Below, one piece after another: positions 32,574-42,319 of a DNA stretch of 64,000 nt. This DNA comes from JALORV01 sp035429805 (lineage in GTDB: Bacteria; Pseudomonadota; Gammaproteobacteria; Burkholderiales; Burkholderiaceae_F), in the NCBI GenBank assembly GCA_035429805.1, contig DAOMFL010000006.1, forward strand, positions 46,502-110,501. Reading direction: 5' to 3'. The notes below the pieces were generated by a model, which was not told where the DNA came from, ran no database searches, and worked only from the letters and a program-made list of their open reading frames with translations. Position 1 is the first letter of the stretch. Each line of letters opens with the position of its first letter. The position numbers and the translations under genes are program-made.

Positions 32574-33142
32574 GGTCGAACCCCAGACGACAAGCCGGCG
32601 TGACGCTCGTGGAAGTTGCCGTCGTTCTGACCGTGTCCGCCGTTCTGTACACGCAGGCTGCGCCGATGTTTGCAAACTGGATCGGCAATGCGCACACGAG
32701 AACCGCGGCTGAATCCATCCTCAGCGGCTTGCAGCTGGCGCGGGCCGAAGCGGTCCGCCGCAACCGCATGGTCCAGTTTGTCGTGACGGATGGCGCGTCA
32801 TCGTCGTGGCTGGTCGGGTGTTCAAATCCGGTGGATGGGGGCACGCCGGGTGTCGACGATCCGGGCGACTGCCTGGGCGTGATCCAGTCCCGCGCCGCAC
32901 TCGAGACCTCCGGCCAGCCTCAGCTCGCCCTCACTCCTGCGACGGCAACGACGATTACGTTCGATTCGCTGGGCCGCGTGGTCGGCAACGTGGACGGGTC
33001 TCCCACGGCGACGAGCATCGACGTCGACAATCCGAACCTGGCAAGCGCTGATCGACGGGTGCTTCGAATCGCACTGGGTGTGGCGGGCGACGTCCGGATG
33101 TGCGACCCCTCGGTGTCGCACAGCGATCCCCGGGGGTGTTGA
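32570..33142 (+). CDS. Minor pseudopilin FimT/GspH-like
   Basis: 190 residues. Leader cleaved after Gly10 (G|VTLVEVAVVLTVSAVLYTQA) with Glu5. The GspH/FimT C-terminal beta domain follows, with FVVTDGASSSWLVGC. Part of the tip complex that primes type IV pilus assembly. It overlaps pilE. Confidence 0.87.
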   Translation: MRSNPRRQAGVTLVEVAVVLTVSAVLYTQAAPMFANWIGNAHTRTAAESILSGLQLARAEAVRRNRMVQFVVTDGASSSWLVGCSNPVDGGTPGVDDPGDCLGVIQSRAALETSGQPQLALTPATATTITFDSLGRVVGNVDGSPTATSIDVDNPNLASADRRVLRIALGVAGDVRMCDPSVSHSDPRGC

Positions 33143-33144
33143 CC

Positions 33145-33579
33145 ATGACGCGGCTGAAGCCAGCGCACAGGCATGTCAGGGGCCTGCGGCACGCTTCGCT
33201 CGGCATGTCCCTGACCGAAGTGCTGGTCTCGACGGTCATCTTTGCCGTCGGCGTCCTGGGCCTGTTCGGCACCCATGCCGCGGCCTTCAACTCGTTTTCC
33301 GACGCCAAGTACCGGGTCGACGCCTCCTTGCTGGCGGATCGGTTGATCAGCGAAATGTGGGTCGATCGGGCGAATGTCGCGCTTTACGCCTATGCAGGTC
33401 ATGGCAATACCACTCAGGCACGGCTGACGCCCTGGCTGACGGAAGTCCAGCAGCAGTTGCCCTCCTCCGATGCGGTGGTCATGGTCAATGGCACCGAGGT
33501 CACGGTCACGCTGACCTGGCAGCCTCGCAACGGCGACCGGCGCACCTACAGCGCTGTCGCAACGCTGCAGGAGCCATGA
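33145..33579 (+). CDS. pilV: Type IV pilus minor pilin PilV
   Basis: 144 residues. Leader cleaved after Gly20 (LG|MSLTEVLVSTVIFAVGVLGLFGTHA) with Glu5 and the PilV helix. One of the minor pilins that link the tip adhesin PilY1 to the pilus. Gap of 2 bp to fimT, and pilW starts on the next base after its stop. Confidence 0.87.
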   Translation: MTRLKPAHRHVRGLRHASLGMSLTEVLVSTVIFAVGVLGLFGTHAAAFNSFSDAKYRVDASLLADRLISEMWVDRANVALYAYAGHGNTTQARLTPWLTEVQQQLPSSDAVVMVNGTEVTVTLTWQPRNGDRRTYSAVATLQEP

Positions 33580-34659
33580 ATGCGCGGAATGACTTCGGCT
33601 TCGAGGGGCATGACGCTCGTCGAAGTGATGATCGCGATGACGATCTCGCTACTGGTCTCGCTTGCCGTCTACCAGGCCTTTGCCGCTTCGGAAGGCTACC
33701 GGCGCTCCGCTATGGCGGGAGGCGATGCCACCTTCAACGGGTCCCTCGCCATGTACTCGCTGCAGCGCGAACTGCGGATGGCAGGCTTCGGATTGAACTC
33801 GACCGAGCTGCTGGGATGCCAGGTGGTTGGCTATGACGGTGGCACGGACCCGCCGCGAGATCTCCAGTTCCGTCTGTCACCAATCGAAATTACCCAGGGT
33901 GCCGGCACCGCGCCTGACACGATCGAGCTCACCTTCAGCAGCACCGAGGCCGTGCCGGCCCCGATTCGCCTGACGCAGGCGACACCCACCAACGTCGCTG
34001 ACCTTCGCATCGATAACAGCTTCGGAATCCAGTCCGGACAGCTGCTCGTCGTAGGCGAGCCGGGACTCGACTGCTCGCTGCACCAGGCCACGAATACGCC
34101 GAGCCTGGAGGTTGCGGGCCAGCAGGACGTCCTGAAACGTACCAGCGGGTCCTATCGCACACCGTGGGGAACGTGGGCCAATTCCCGCTACAACAAGCCC
34201 GGAGGACTCGGTCCGAACTACACGCTTGCCGGGATGGTATTTCCGATCGGCTCCACACCCGGAGTGCATCGTTACTACCTGCAGAACGGCAATCTGATGA
34301 TGGACGAAATGCTGCAGGGCAGCCTGGCCATGCCGGTGGCCGCTTCCATCGTTCAGCTCCAGGCGCAGTACGGCAAGGACACCGACGGCGATGGCGCCAT
34401 CGACACGTGGGACGAAGTCACTCCGAACTCGTCGAACGGCTGGGCGTCGGTCGTCGCGATTCGACTGGCGCTGGTCGCGCGCAGTGTGCAGCGTGAACGA
34501 CCGGATGCCGCCACGGGGCAGTGCGCGACGACGACCGCTGCGCCGACCTGGGCGGCAGGCGTGCTCGACCTGAGTGCTGATCCGGACTGGCAGTGCTACC
34601 GCTATCGCGTCTTCGAGGCAACGGTCAGCCTGCGCAACATGATCTGGCGGCCTGCATGA
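33580..34659 (+). CDS. pilW: Type IV pilus minor pilin PilW
   Basis: 359 residues, normal for PilW. Leader cleaved after Gly10 (RG|MTLVEVMIAMTISLLVSLAVYQAF) with Glu5. A DTDGDGAID stretch near residue 267 looks like a calcium-binding loop. The C-terminal part is typical of PilW (YRYRVFEATVSLRNM). Part of the tip complex. Confidence 0.88.
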   Translation: MRGMTSASRGMTLVEVMIAMTISLLVSLAVYQAFAASEGYRRSAMAGGDATFNGSLAMYSLQRELRMAGFGLNSTELLGCQVVGYDGGTDPPRDLQFRLSPIEITQGAGTAPDTIELTFSSTEAVPAPIRLTQATPTNVADLRIDNSFGIQSGQLLVVGEPGLDCSLHQATNTPSLEVAGQQDVLKRTSGSYRTPWGTWANSRYNKPGGLGPNYTLAGMVFPIGSTPGVHRYYLQNGNLMMDEMLQGSLAMPVAASIVQLQAQYGKDTDGDGAIDTWDEVTPNSSNGWASVVAIRLALVARSVQRERPDAATGQCATTTAAPTWAAGVLDLSADPDWQCYRYRVFEATVSLRNMIWRPA

Positions 34660-35225
34660 AGCGTGTTTCGACAGGACGTTCGCAGCGCGGCACTGTCCTG
34701 ATGATCGTGCTGGTCGCACTGGTCGCCATGCTGGTCGGCGTCGTTGCACTTTCGCGGTCAATGGACACGAACCAGCTGGTGGCGGGAAACCTCGCCTTCA
34801 GGAACGCTGCCGTTCATTCCTCCGATGCCGGCATACAGGGCGCCGTGACCTGGCTGCAGTCGACGGCCGGAACGCCCACGCTGAACAACTCCAATGCCAA
34901 CCGCGGCTACTTCGCCAGCATCATCGAACCCAACTGGGACGACCCGAATCTATGGTCGGTGTGCGGGGCTTGCCAGAGCACGGATACGTCTGGCAACACG
35001 ATCCAGTGGCTGATACACCGCATGTGTTCCGCACCGGGCAACCCGAACGACCCCGGCGTGTCCTGTTCCGCACTGACGACCGGGTCCGCCGCCGCGGCCG
35101 GCGGGAGCTATGCGGGCGATGCCACGAACTTCAGCGGCAGCGCACAGAACTACTACCGAATCACCGTGCGCGTGGTGGGTCCCCGCAACACCAGCACGCT
35201 GGTCCAGGCGTTCGTTTCACTCTAG
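34656..35225 (+). CDS. pilX: Type IV pilus minor pilin PilX
   Basis: 189 residues. Leader cleaved after Gly12 (RG|TVLMIVLVALVAMLVGVVAL); Glu5 is missing (Ile), as in other PilX/GspK-like proteins. NQLVAGNLAFRNAAVHSSDAG is the family helix continuation. It overlaps pilW by 4 bp and precedes pilY1 by 8 bp. Confidence 0.87.
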   Translation: MKRVSTGRSQRGTVLMIVLVALVAMLVGVVALSRSMDTNQLVAGNLAFRNAAVHSSDAGIQGAVTWLQSTAGTPTLNNSNANRGYFASIIEPNWDDPNLWSVCGACQSTDTSGNTIQWLIHRMCSAPGNPNDPGVSCSALTTGSAAAAGGSYAGDATNFSGSAQNYYRITVRVVGPRNTSTLVQAFVSL

Positions 35226-35233
35226 GTGCCCGC

Positions 35234-38200
35234 ATGCGTCTCCTGAGCAAGACTCTGCTGCTCGCGATCTTCGGCCTGACGTCGACCTCGGGGTTCGGGC
35301 AGGTCACCGATATCGCGACCATCCCGCTGACTTATTCGCTGGCGACACAGGTGAAGCCGAACGTCATGTTCATACTCGACGATTCGGGCAGTATGGCTTC
35401 GCGCTTCATGCCGGAAGCCGTCAACGACAACAACATCGACAAGTCCCGCTGCAGCAACAGCAACTGCAACTCGACGACGACCGCAGGGCTGGAGGGCAAT
35501 CCGCCCTGGTATGCGTATCAGTTCAACACGATCTATTACAACCCGCAGGTCAGGTACCTGCCGGCCATTGACGGCTCCGGCAACCGTATGACGAGCTACG
35601 GATCGCCGTGGACAAACGTCAAGGTGAATGCCTTTGTCGGCTCATCGACGATCAACCTCGTCAGCGGTTATCCGGAAATCGTCTATTGCAAGAACAATTC
35701 GGACAACCCGACAGACGCCACTAACTGCCGTCGCAATGGAATCGATACCGGCAATCCGTTCGTCTACAACAGCACCTCGACCAATGGTTATCCGAACGGC
35801 ACGTCGAGTGGCTCGTTCAGGTACCCGATCACGCGCAACGGCGGCCCTTTTTACTACGACATGCTGCCGCGCGAGCACTGCAGCGACGTCGCGCTGACGA
35901 CCTGCACCCTGTCAGCGACGCCGACCGGAAACTACGTTTATCCGGCTCCAGTGAGGTTCTGCCAGAACAGCACGGATGCCAACAGCAACAGCGCAGTGAC
36001 AGGGTCCACGAGCGGAAAACCGCGCTGCCAGGAGTCCTGGTCGACAAATCACACGTATGCGCGCTACGGAAAGTTCAGTCGGGTCGACATCACGCCGTCC
36101 CAGAGCACGTACGGCGGCCGTCCGGGGCGCACCGATTGCGCCGCGTATCCCGTATGCACTTACGCAGAGGAGATGACGAACTTCGCGAACTGGTACGCGT
36201 ACTACAGCACGCGCATGCAGATGATGAAGACCGCAGTCGGCTATGCGTTCCTCGAACTCGACGGACGCTACCGCGTAGGCTTCATCACTATCAATCCGGG
36301 ATCGCCGGTCAGCACTAACAAGTACGCGCCGATAGACACGTTTTCCGGTGCCCAACGGACGGCCTGGTATACGAAGCTTTACTCGATCAGTCCGAGCGGC
36401 AACACGCCGCTGCGCGAAGCGCTTTCGCGTGTCGGGCGGCACTATGCGGGGATCAAGACGGGGATCAACTCGGGCATGAGCCAGGATCCGGTGCAGTACT
36501 CGTGCCAGCCCAACGTCGCCATCCTGAGCACCGACGGATACTGGAACAGCAGCGCCGGTCAGAAGACCGACGGGTCGGCGATGACCAACATGGACAACGT
36601 CGATGCAGGATTCTCGACTCGCGCGTCGGGGGCCTTCGACGGGAATCTCGGGGCCAGCTGGACTCTAGCCGACGTGGCGATGTACTACTACGCGTCGGAC
36701 CTCAGAGCGCCCGGCTCGACGGGTGCGCTGGGGACGGATGTCAGCGAGAACAACGTCCCGACCACCACCCGAGACATGAACAGCGGCCAGCACATGCTGA
36801 CGTTCACGCTCGGACTGGGCCTGGGCGGATTCATGCGATATCTCCCGAACTACGAGGCAGCCACGTTCGGGGACTTCTACAACATCCGCACCGGCAACAC
36901 AGGGTGTTCGTGGCAGGCCACGGGCACCGTGTGCAACTGGCCAGTGCCGCCCAACGCCGACGCGGATGATCCGGCGAAACTAGACGATCTCTGGCATGCC
37001 GCCGTCAACGCCCGGGGACGCTTTGTCAGCGCCAACGATTCGACGTCACTCTACGACGGTCTCGTGACGGCCCTCTCGGACCTGCGGGTCCTGGTGGGGT
37101 CGGCCGCTGCGTCGGCGACCAGCAGCCCCAACATCACGACGACGGATAACGCCATTTACAGCTCGACCTATCGCACGACCCGCTGGGACGGCGAACTGAT
37201 CGCCCAACGCATTGATCCAGCCACCGGCAACGTTGCGGCGGCGATCGAATGGTCAGCGAGAGACCGTCTCAACGCCAAGACGTCGGCCTCATCGGACAGT
37301 CGAGTCATCTACACGGGGCAGAGCGGCGCGCTGATTCCGTTTTCCTGGGCGTCGATGGACACGGCAACACGCGCGTACTTCACCAGCAAGTGTTCATCGC
37401 TCTCGCAGTGTGCCGGTCTGAACTCCTCGGATCGGGCCACAGTCGACAACGGTGCGAATCTCGTGAACTTCGTGCGCGGTCAGCGGCAGTACGAGTCGCT
37501 GTTCCGGGAGCGGGAGTATGTTCTCGGCGACCTGGTCGGATCGAGGCCGGGCTTCGTGCGCGATCCGCGCCGCAGCTATGGTGATGCCGATGTGCCTTCC
37601 TACTTCGACTTCAAGGCGCTTCATGCCTCACGACGCGCGATGGTCTACATCGGCGGCAACGACGGCATGCTGCACGCCTTCGATGCCACAACCGGAGATG
37701 AAGTGTGGGCATTCGTTCCGCGCACGGTGCTGCCGAAGCTGTACAAGCTTGCGGAGACTGCCTACGCGACGTCCCACGAGTTCTATGTCGACGGATCGCC
37801 TGCGATCGGCGACGCGTACTTCGGCGGTCAGTGGCGGACCGTGCTGATCGGTGGTCTGAACGACGGGGGACGTGGCTACTACGCGCTCGACATCACTGAT
37901 CCAGTCAGTCCGGTCCTCCTCTGGGAATTCTGTTCGGACTCGACCCTGTGCCCCCGCAGCGACGCGGACCTCGGACTGTCGTTCGGCAACCCGGTGATGA
38001 CCAAGCGGTCCAGTGACGGCCGATGGGTCGCACTCCTGACATCGGGCTACAACAATGTGAGCCCGGGTGACGGCCGCGGCTATCTCTACGTTCTCGACCT
38101 GGCCACGGGGGCCGTGCTGAACAAGGTTGGAACCGGAGTCGGGAGCACGACGGACCCTTCTGGCTTCGCTCGTGTCTCGAACTGGGTCCGCGATCCGGAT

Positions 38201-38971
38201 ACCGACAACACGACGCAGTATGTCTACGGCGGGGATCTGGAGGGGAACCTCTGGCGATTTGATCTCGACACTTCGCCGCCAGGTGTGTTGCGCATGGCAA
38301 CACTGAAGGATTCCGCCGGCCGGGTTCAGCCGATTACGGCCCGGCCTGAATTGGGGCAGATCGAGAGCAAACACGTCGTCTTCGTCGGCACCGGCCGCTA
38401 CCTCGGGTCGTCGGATCTGCAGGATCCGGCAACCCTGTCGCCGGCCGGAGACTGGTCCTATGTGTCCTCTGTCTATGCCATCAAGGACACGGGGCTCGCG
38501 ATAGGCAGTCCGCGAACATCCGGCACGTTCCGCGCACAGACCGTAACGTCGATTTCGACTGGTCGACGGGGCATGACCGGGACTGCCGTGAACTGGAGCA
38601 CGGACGGCGGCTGGTACGTTGACTTTCCGTCCACCGGGGAGCGTGTCAATCTGGATCTGCAGCTGGTGCTCGGGACGCTGGTTGTGACGACGAACGTCCC
38701 GAACAACAACGCCTGCACCGCGGGCGGTGACAGCTGGATCTATCAGTTCAACTACAAGACAGGCCAGGCGGTGAGCACGGCGTCAAATGGCGAAGTGGGC
38801 GTTTTCCGCCCCGGCACGCTGACAGTGGGCAATGCAATTGTCAGGCTCTACGGTCTGTCCATGAAGATCATCACTACCGGCGCGTCCGGCGTGAAGGAAA
38901 CACGCGGACTGAATGTCGGCAGCGGTGTTCTGAACCCGCGGCGAATCGGCTGGAGGGAAGTCCAGAGGTAG
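35234..38971 (+). CDS. pilY1: Type IV pilus tip-associated adhesin PilY1
   Basis: 1245 residues. Signal peptide (cleavage near FGQ, residue 23). N-terminal von Willebrand-A-like region with a MIDAS start at D49-x-S51-x-S53 (DDSGSM), then a long variable Asn/Ser/Thr-rich part. From about residue 795 the C-terminal PilC-type beta-propeller begins (MVYIGGNDGMLHAFDATTGDEVWAF), with repeated blades such as GGLNDGGRGYYALDIT and YVYGGDLEGNLWRFDL. It promotes pilus extension and adhesion and may sense surfaces. Last gene of the pilin unit. Confidence 0.93.
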   Translation: MRLLSKTLLLAIFGLTSTSGFGQVTDIATIPLTYSLATQVKPNVMFILDDSGSMASRFMPEAVNDNNIDKSRCSNSNCNSTTTAGLEGNPPWYAYQFNTIYYNPQVRYLPAIDGSGNRMTSYGSPWTNVKVNAFVGSSTINLVSGYPEIVYCKNNSDNPTDATNCRRNGIDTGNPFVYNSTSTNGYPNGTSSGSFRYPITRNGGPFYYDMLPREHCSDVALTTCTLSATPTGNYVYPAPVRFCQNSTDANSNSAVTGSTSGKPRCQESWSTNHTYARYGKFSRVDITPSQSTYGGRPGRTDCAAYPVCTYAEEMTNFANWYAYYSTRMQMMKTAVGYAFLELDGRYRVGFITINPGSPVSTNKYAPIDTFSGAQRTAWYTKLYSISPSGNTPLREALSRVGRHYAGIKTGINSGMSQDPVQYSCQPNVAILSTDGYWNSSAGQKTDGSAMTNMDNVDAGFSTRASGAFDGNLGASWTLADVAMYYYASDLRAPGSTGALGTDVSENNVPTTTRDMNSGQHMLTFTLGLGLGGFMRYLPNYEAATFGDFYNIRTGNTGCSWQATGTVCNWPVPPNADADDPAKLDDLWHAAVNARGRFVSANDSTSLYDGLVTALSDLRVLVGSAAASATSSPNITTTDNAIYSSTYRTTRWDGELIAQRIDPATGNVAAAIEWSARDRLNAKTSASSDSRVIYTGQSGALIPFSWASMDTATRAYFTSKCSSLSQCAGLNSSDRATVDNGANLVNFVRGQRQYESLFREREYVLGDLVGSRPGFVRDPRRSYGDADVPSYFDFKALHASRRAMVYIGGNDGMLHAFDATTGDEVWAFVPRTVLPKLYKLAETAYATSHEFYVDGSPAIGDAYFGGQWRTVLIGGLNDGGRGYYALDITDPVSPVLLWEFCSDSTLCPRSDADLGLSFGNPVMTKRSSDGRWVALLTSGYNNVSPGDGRGYLYVLDLATGAVLNKVGTGVGSTTDPSGFARVSNWVRDPDTDNTTQYVYGGDLEGNLWRFDLDTSPPGVLRMATLKDSAGRVQPITARPELGQIESKHVVFVGTGRYLGSSDLQDPATLSPAGDWSYVSSVYAIKDTGLAIGSPRTSGTFRAQTVTSISTGRRGMTGTAVNWSTDGGWYVDFPSTGERVNLDLQLVLGTLVVTTNVPNNNACTAGGDSWIYQFNYKTGQAVSTASNGEVGVFRPGTLTVGNAIVRLYGLSMKIITTGASGVKETRGLNVGSGVLNPRRIGWREVQR

Positions 38972-39028
38972 GCGCGGGCTGGAACTGCAGGACAAGTGGC
39001 CAGCTACTCCGCGGAGCAAGCCCGCGCC
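38971..39028. terminator. Possible long-loop stem between pilY1 and mvaB
   Basis: GGCGCGGGCT (38971-38980) pairs with AGCCCGCGCC (39019-39028) over a 38-base loop that itself holds the palindrome CTCCGCGGAG. No U tract. It lies between convergent genes; a terminator role is only suggested. Confidence 0.35.
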
Positions 39029-39059
39029 GCTTCGGCCGTGCAGGCACGCGAATGCCGTT

Positions 39060-39968
39060 TCAGGCGGCCTGCTTTGCGGTGATGGCGTTGCCCGCGCGGC
39101 TGAACGCCTTGCGCTGCAGGATGCCGCTGATCCACTGGCCGGTCTCGACGACGCGGCTGAAGTCGATGCCGGTGTCGATGCCGAGGCCGCGCAGCAGGTA
39201 CAGCACGTCCTCCGTGGCGACGTTGCCGGTAGCGCCCTTGGCGTACGGACAGCCGCCCAGGCCCGCGATGCTGGTATCGAAGCTCGCGATGCCGAGTTCC
39301 AGGCACGCATAGACGTTCGCCGTCGCCATGCCGTAGGTGTCGTGAAAGTGTCCGGACACGTCGGCGAGTTCGTAGACCTGCAGCGCGGCGTCCATGGCGC
39401 GCTTGGTTGCCTCCGGCGTGCCAATGCCGATCGTGTCTGCGACGCCGACGTGCTGCACTCCGATCTCGTGCATCAGGCGCGCGACGTACTTCACGGCCTC
39501 CGGCGTCACCTCGCCCTGGTACGGACAGCCGAGCGCGCAGGAAATGGCGCCGCGCACGTGCATGCCGTGTTCGCGCGCCGCCGCCACCACCGGCCGGAAC
39601 CGCTCGATCGACTCGGCGATCGAGCAGTTGATGTTCTTCTGCGAGAACGCTTCGCTGGCCGCGCCGAAGACGACGATCTCGTCGGCTTTCGCGGCGAGCG
39701 CGCCTTCGAAGCCCTTCATGTTCGGAACCAGCACCGAGTACACGACGCCCGGCTTGCGGCGAATGCGCGCCATCACCTCGGCACCGTCGCCCATCTGCGG
39801 GACCCACTTGGGGGAAACGAACGACGTCACTTCGATGGCGCCGAAGCCGGCGTCGGTCAGGCGATCCACCAGCTCGACCTTGATGTCCGCCGGGATCATC
39901 TGCTTTTCGTTCTGCAGACCGTCGCGCGGACCGACGTCGACGATGCGCACTCGGGAAGGCAGGTTCAT
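39060..39968 (-). CDS. mvaB: Hydroxymethylglutaryl-CoA lyase
   Basis: 302 residues. Cleaves HMG-CoA to acetoacetate and acetyl-CoA, the last step of leucine degradation. It opens RVRIVDVGPRDGLQNE (catalytic Arg and metal Asp), has GVADTIGIGTP and HFHDTYG (metal His), and the catalytic Cys loop GLGGCPYAKGATGN. GGAGGA sits before the ATG at 39968. It works with liuA-D, located further right. Confidence 0.94.
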   Translation of the reverse strand: MNLPSRVRIVDVGPRDGLQNEKQMIPADIKVELVDRLTDAGFGAIEVTSFVSPKWVPQMGDGAEVMARIRRKPGVVYSVLVPNMKGFEGALAAKADEIVVFGAASEAFSQKNINCSIAESIERFRPVVAAAREHGMHVRGAISCALGCPYQGEVTPEAVKYVARLMHEIGVQHVGVADTIGIGTPEATKRAMDAALQVYELADVSGHFHDTYGMATANVYACLELGIASFDTSIAGLGGCPYAKGATGNVATEDVLYLLRGLGIDTGIDFSRVVETGQWISGILQRKAFSRAGNAITAKQAA

Positions 39969-40229
39969 ACGGAATCCTCCGGCGAAACTGAATGGTAGCG
40001 CGGGGCTGAATCGACCAACGGTTGGGAAATCCTGGCGGAACTTTGCGCAGAACGAGGCCGGATTTGCGACACATTGCGACCGGGAAGAGGTCCTGCCCAT
40101 CGGTCTAGCGCATCGTTGGGAAGCGCGCGCTTGATCGCGTCCCCTGTGCACACGCATAGTTTTCGCCGTGGCGGAGCGCTGCACGGCGACTTCGTCCCGC
40201 GATGTCGAACGGACTCTCAGGGAGAAACA

Positions 40230-42122
40230 ATGAAGAAGATTTCAGCCGCGTTGGCCTCGATGGCGATCGCCGCACTGCTGGTGGCATGCGGCGGCGGCGA
40301 GGTGCCGGGCAACGCTTCGGGTGTCACGAGTGCGCCGGTCGGCGCATCGACGCCGGGTGCGCCGACGGACCCAGGAGTCGCCGCGCTGCCGAACACCGTG
40401 AGCGGGACGGTGACCGGCTTTGCCAGTTCGGTCGCCGTTGACGGCGTGGACTACAGCGCCGCGGCGAATGCCACCGTGGCGCTCGACGTCGATCCGCGCG
40501 CCGAGACGGCCGCGACGATGGCCGATGTGAAGCTCGGCCAGCAGGTCGAGGCCGCGCTCGACGACAACGGTCAGGTGACGAAGCTCTTCGTGCGTGCGAC
40601 CGTCATCGGCCCGGTCGATTCGGTCGACGCCACCGGCGGCAGCTTCAAGGTGGTGGGCCAGACCGTGAAGGTCGTGACCACGGGCGATGCGAAGACCGCG
40701 TTCGAGGGCATCGACGATCTCACGAAACTCAAGGTCGGCGACTGGGTCGAGGTGCATGGCACGCTCGACACCGACAAGAACATCGTCGCCACGCGCGTGG
40801 AACTGAAGCCGGCGGCCGGAACCATCGCCGTGCGCGCGGGTGGACTGGTCAAGAACCTGAACGCCGCCGCCAACCCCAAGACCTTCAAGCTCGGTGACCT
40901 GACGATCAACTACACGAACGCGGTCATCAAGCCCGAAGGCGCCACGCTCGCGAACGACGACTTCGTCTTCGTCTACAGCGACCAGCTGCCGACGGCGGGA
41001 ACGCTGGTGGCCAAGGCGGTGCGGGTGATGAAGTCGCCGACGCTCGACGGTCGCCGCGTCAGCATCGGCGGGCTGGTCACCGAGGCGTCGGCTGACGGCA
41101 GGAAGTTCAAGGTCAACGGCCTCGCGGTCGACGCGACCAAGGCGGAACTCAAGGGCGGACAGAACCCTGCGTTCACCGACATCAAGCTGATGGCGCTGGT
41201 CCGCGTCGAGGGCACTCTGGCCGTCGCGGCCGGTGCGGTGACGCTCAACGCAACTCGCGTCTGGCTGATTCCGGCCTCGGAGCAGCGCCGTGTCGTGCTG
41301 ACCGGGCAGGTCACCGACTACCTCAGCGCCAAGAGCTTCAAGGTGCGGGGAGTTCCGGTGAACGCTGACGGTGCCAGCCTGAAGGGCGGCGTGATTGGCG
41401 ACCTTAAGGCCGGCGCTTTCGTGACGGTGGTCGGCCGCATCGACGGCACCATGGTCAAGGCCGACGAGGTGCGCTTCGGCGCGCCGCCGCGCGGCATGGA
41501 TCTGCACCTCTTAGGTGTGGTCAGCGAATACAAGGCGATGACCGGTGAGTTCAAGCTGCTCGGCATTCCGATGAAGCTGGCGCCCAACACGGTGTTCCAG
41601 GGTGGGACCCTGGCCGACTTCTCGGACGGCGATCTGGTCGATGTCCGCGGCGTGTTCGATGGCGCAGCGTTCCTCGTCGGCAAGGTCGAGTTCCGCAACG
41701 CCGCCATCACGCCCTCGATCTACCTCGAGGGCACGCTGACGAACCTCAACACGACGACGAAGACGTTCTCACTGAACGGCGGCACGATCAAGTACGACGA
41801 CCAGACCGTCATCACCAACGGCCCGCTCGCGGCCAACCAGCACGTCGAGGTGCGGGCGCAACTGGTCGGCGCCGACGTGGTCGCGCGCGAGATCGAAGTG
41901 CAGATTCCCGGCGCAACGGTGCGGCTGATGGGGCTGGTCAGCGACGTGAAGGCGGCCGACAAGACCTTTGTCGTGCGCGGTCAGACCGTCACGTGGAGCG
42001 ACACGACCCAGTTCCGTGGAGGCGCGGCCAAGGACCTTTCCAACGGCGACCTCGTGAAGGTCGACGCAAGCCTGGCGGGGGGCAAGGCCAACGCCACGAA
42101 AGTGACGTTCCTCAGGCCCTGA
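40230..42122 (+). CDS. Lipoprotein with DUF5666 repeat array
   Basis: 630 residues. Lipobox LVACGGG (Cys about 20) anchors it. The mature part is a chain of roughly eight DUF5666-like beta modules of about 65-75 residues, each with a pattern like 'G.V..L....FKL.G..V...A....G....L..GD.V.V.G' (FKVVGQTVKV, FKLGDLTINY, FKVNGLAVDA, FKVRGVPVNA, FKLLGIPMKL, FSLNGGTIKY, FVVRGQTVTW). Function unknown; it may bind a ligand or span the periplasm. GGGAGA before the ATG, and a terminator follows. Confidence 0.85.
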   Translation: MKKISAALASMAIAALLVACGGGEVPGNASGVTSAPVGASTPGAPTDPGVAALPNTVSGTVTGFASSVAVDGVDYSAAANATVALDVDPRAETAATMADVKLGQQVEAALDDNGQVTKLFVRATVIGPVDSVDATGGSFKVVGQTVKVVTTGDAKTAFEGIDDLTKLKVGDWVEVHGTLDTDKNIVATRVELKPAAGTIAVRAGGLVKNLNAAANPKTFKLGDLTINYTNAVIKPEGATLANDDFVFVYSDQLPTAGTLVAKAVRVMKSPTLDGRRVSIGGLVTEASADGRKFKVNGLAVDATKAELKGGQNPAFTDIKLMALVRVEGTLAVAAGAVTLNATRVWLIPASEQRRVVLTGQVTDYLSAKSFKVRGVPVNADGASLKGGVIGDLKAGAFVTVVGRIDGTMVKADEVRFGAPPRGMDLHLLGVVSEYKAMTGEFKLLGIPMKLAPNTVFQGGTLADFSDGDLVDVRGVFDGAAFLVGKVEFRNAAITPSIYLEGTLTNLNTTTKTFSLNGGTIKYDDQTVITNGPLAANQHVEVRAQLVGADVVAREIEVQIPGATVRLMGLVSDVKAADKTFVVRGQTVTWSDTTQFRGGAAKDLSNGDLVKVDASLAGGKANATKVTFLRP

Positions 42123-42143
42123 ACTGCTTCAGCTTCCGGTAGA

Positions 42144-42180
42144 CGGCCGCGGCGCGCGACGCCCGCGGCCGTTTTCTTTT
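42144..42180 (+). terminator. Rho-independent terminator after the DUF5666 lipoprotein
   Basis: CGGCCGCGG (42144-42152) pairs with CCGCGGCCG (42163-42171) and is followed by TTTTCTTTT. Confidence 0.88.
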
Positions 42181-42319
42181 GCGGCGCCGCGAACCCGGCG
42201 CGACGGCTCCAGTGTGGATTTAGTCGCAATCGTCCTGCGGCAAATGCCGTCGCGTGAGCCGTCTTCGTCGCCGCACCATGGGCCCATCTTCGGTCGGCGC
42301 ACGCCGGATGGGGCCCAAA

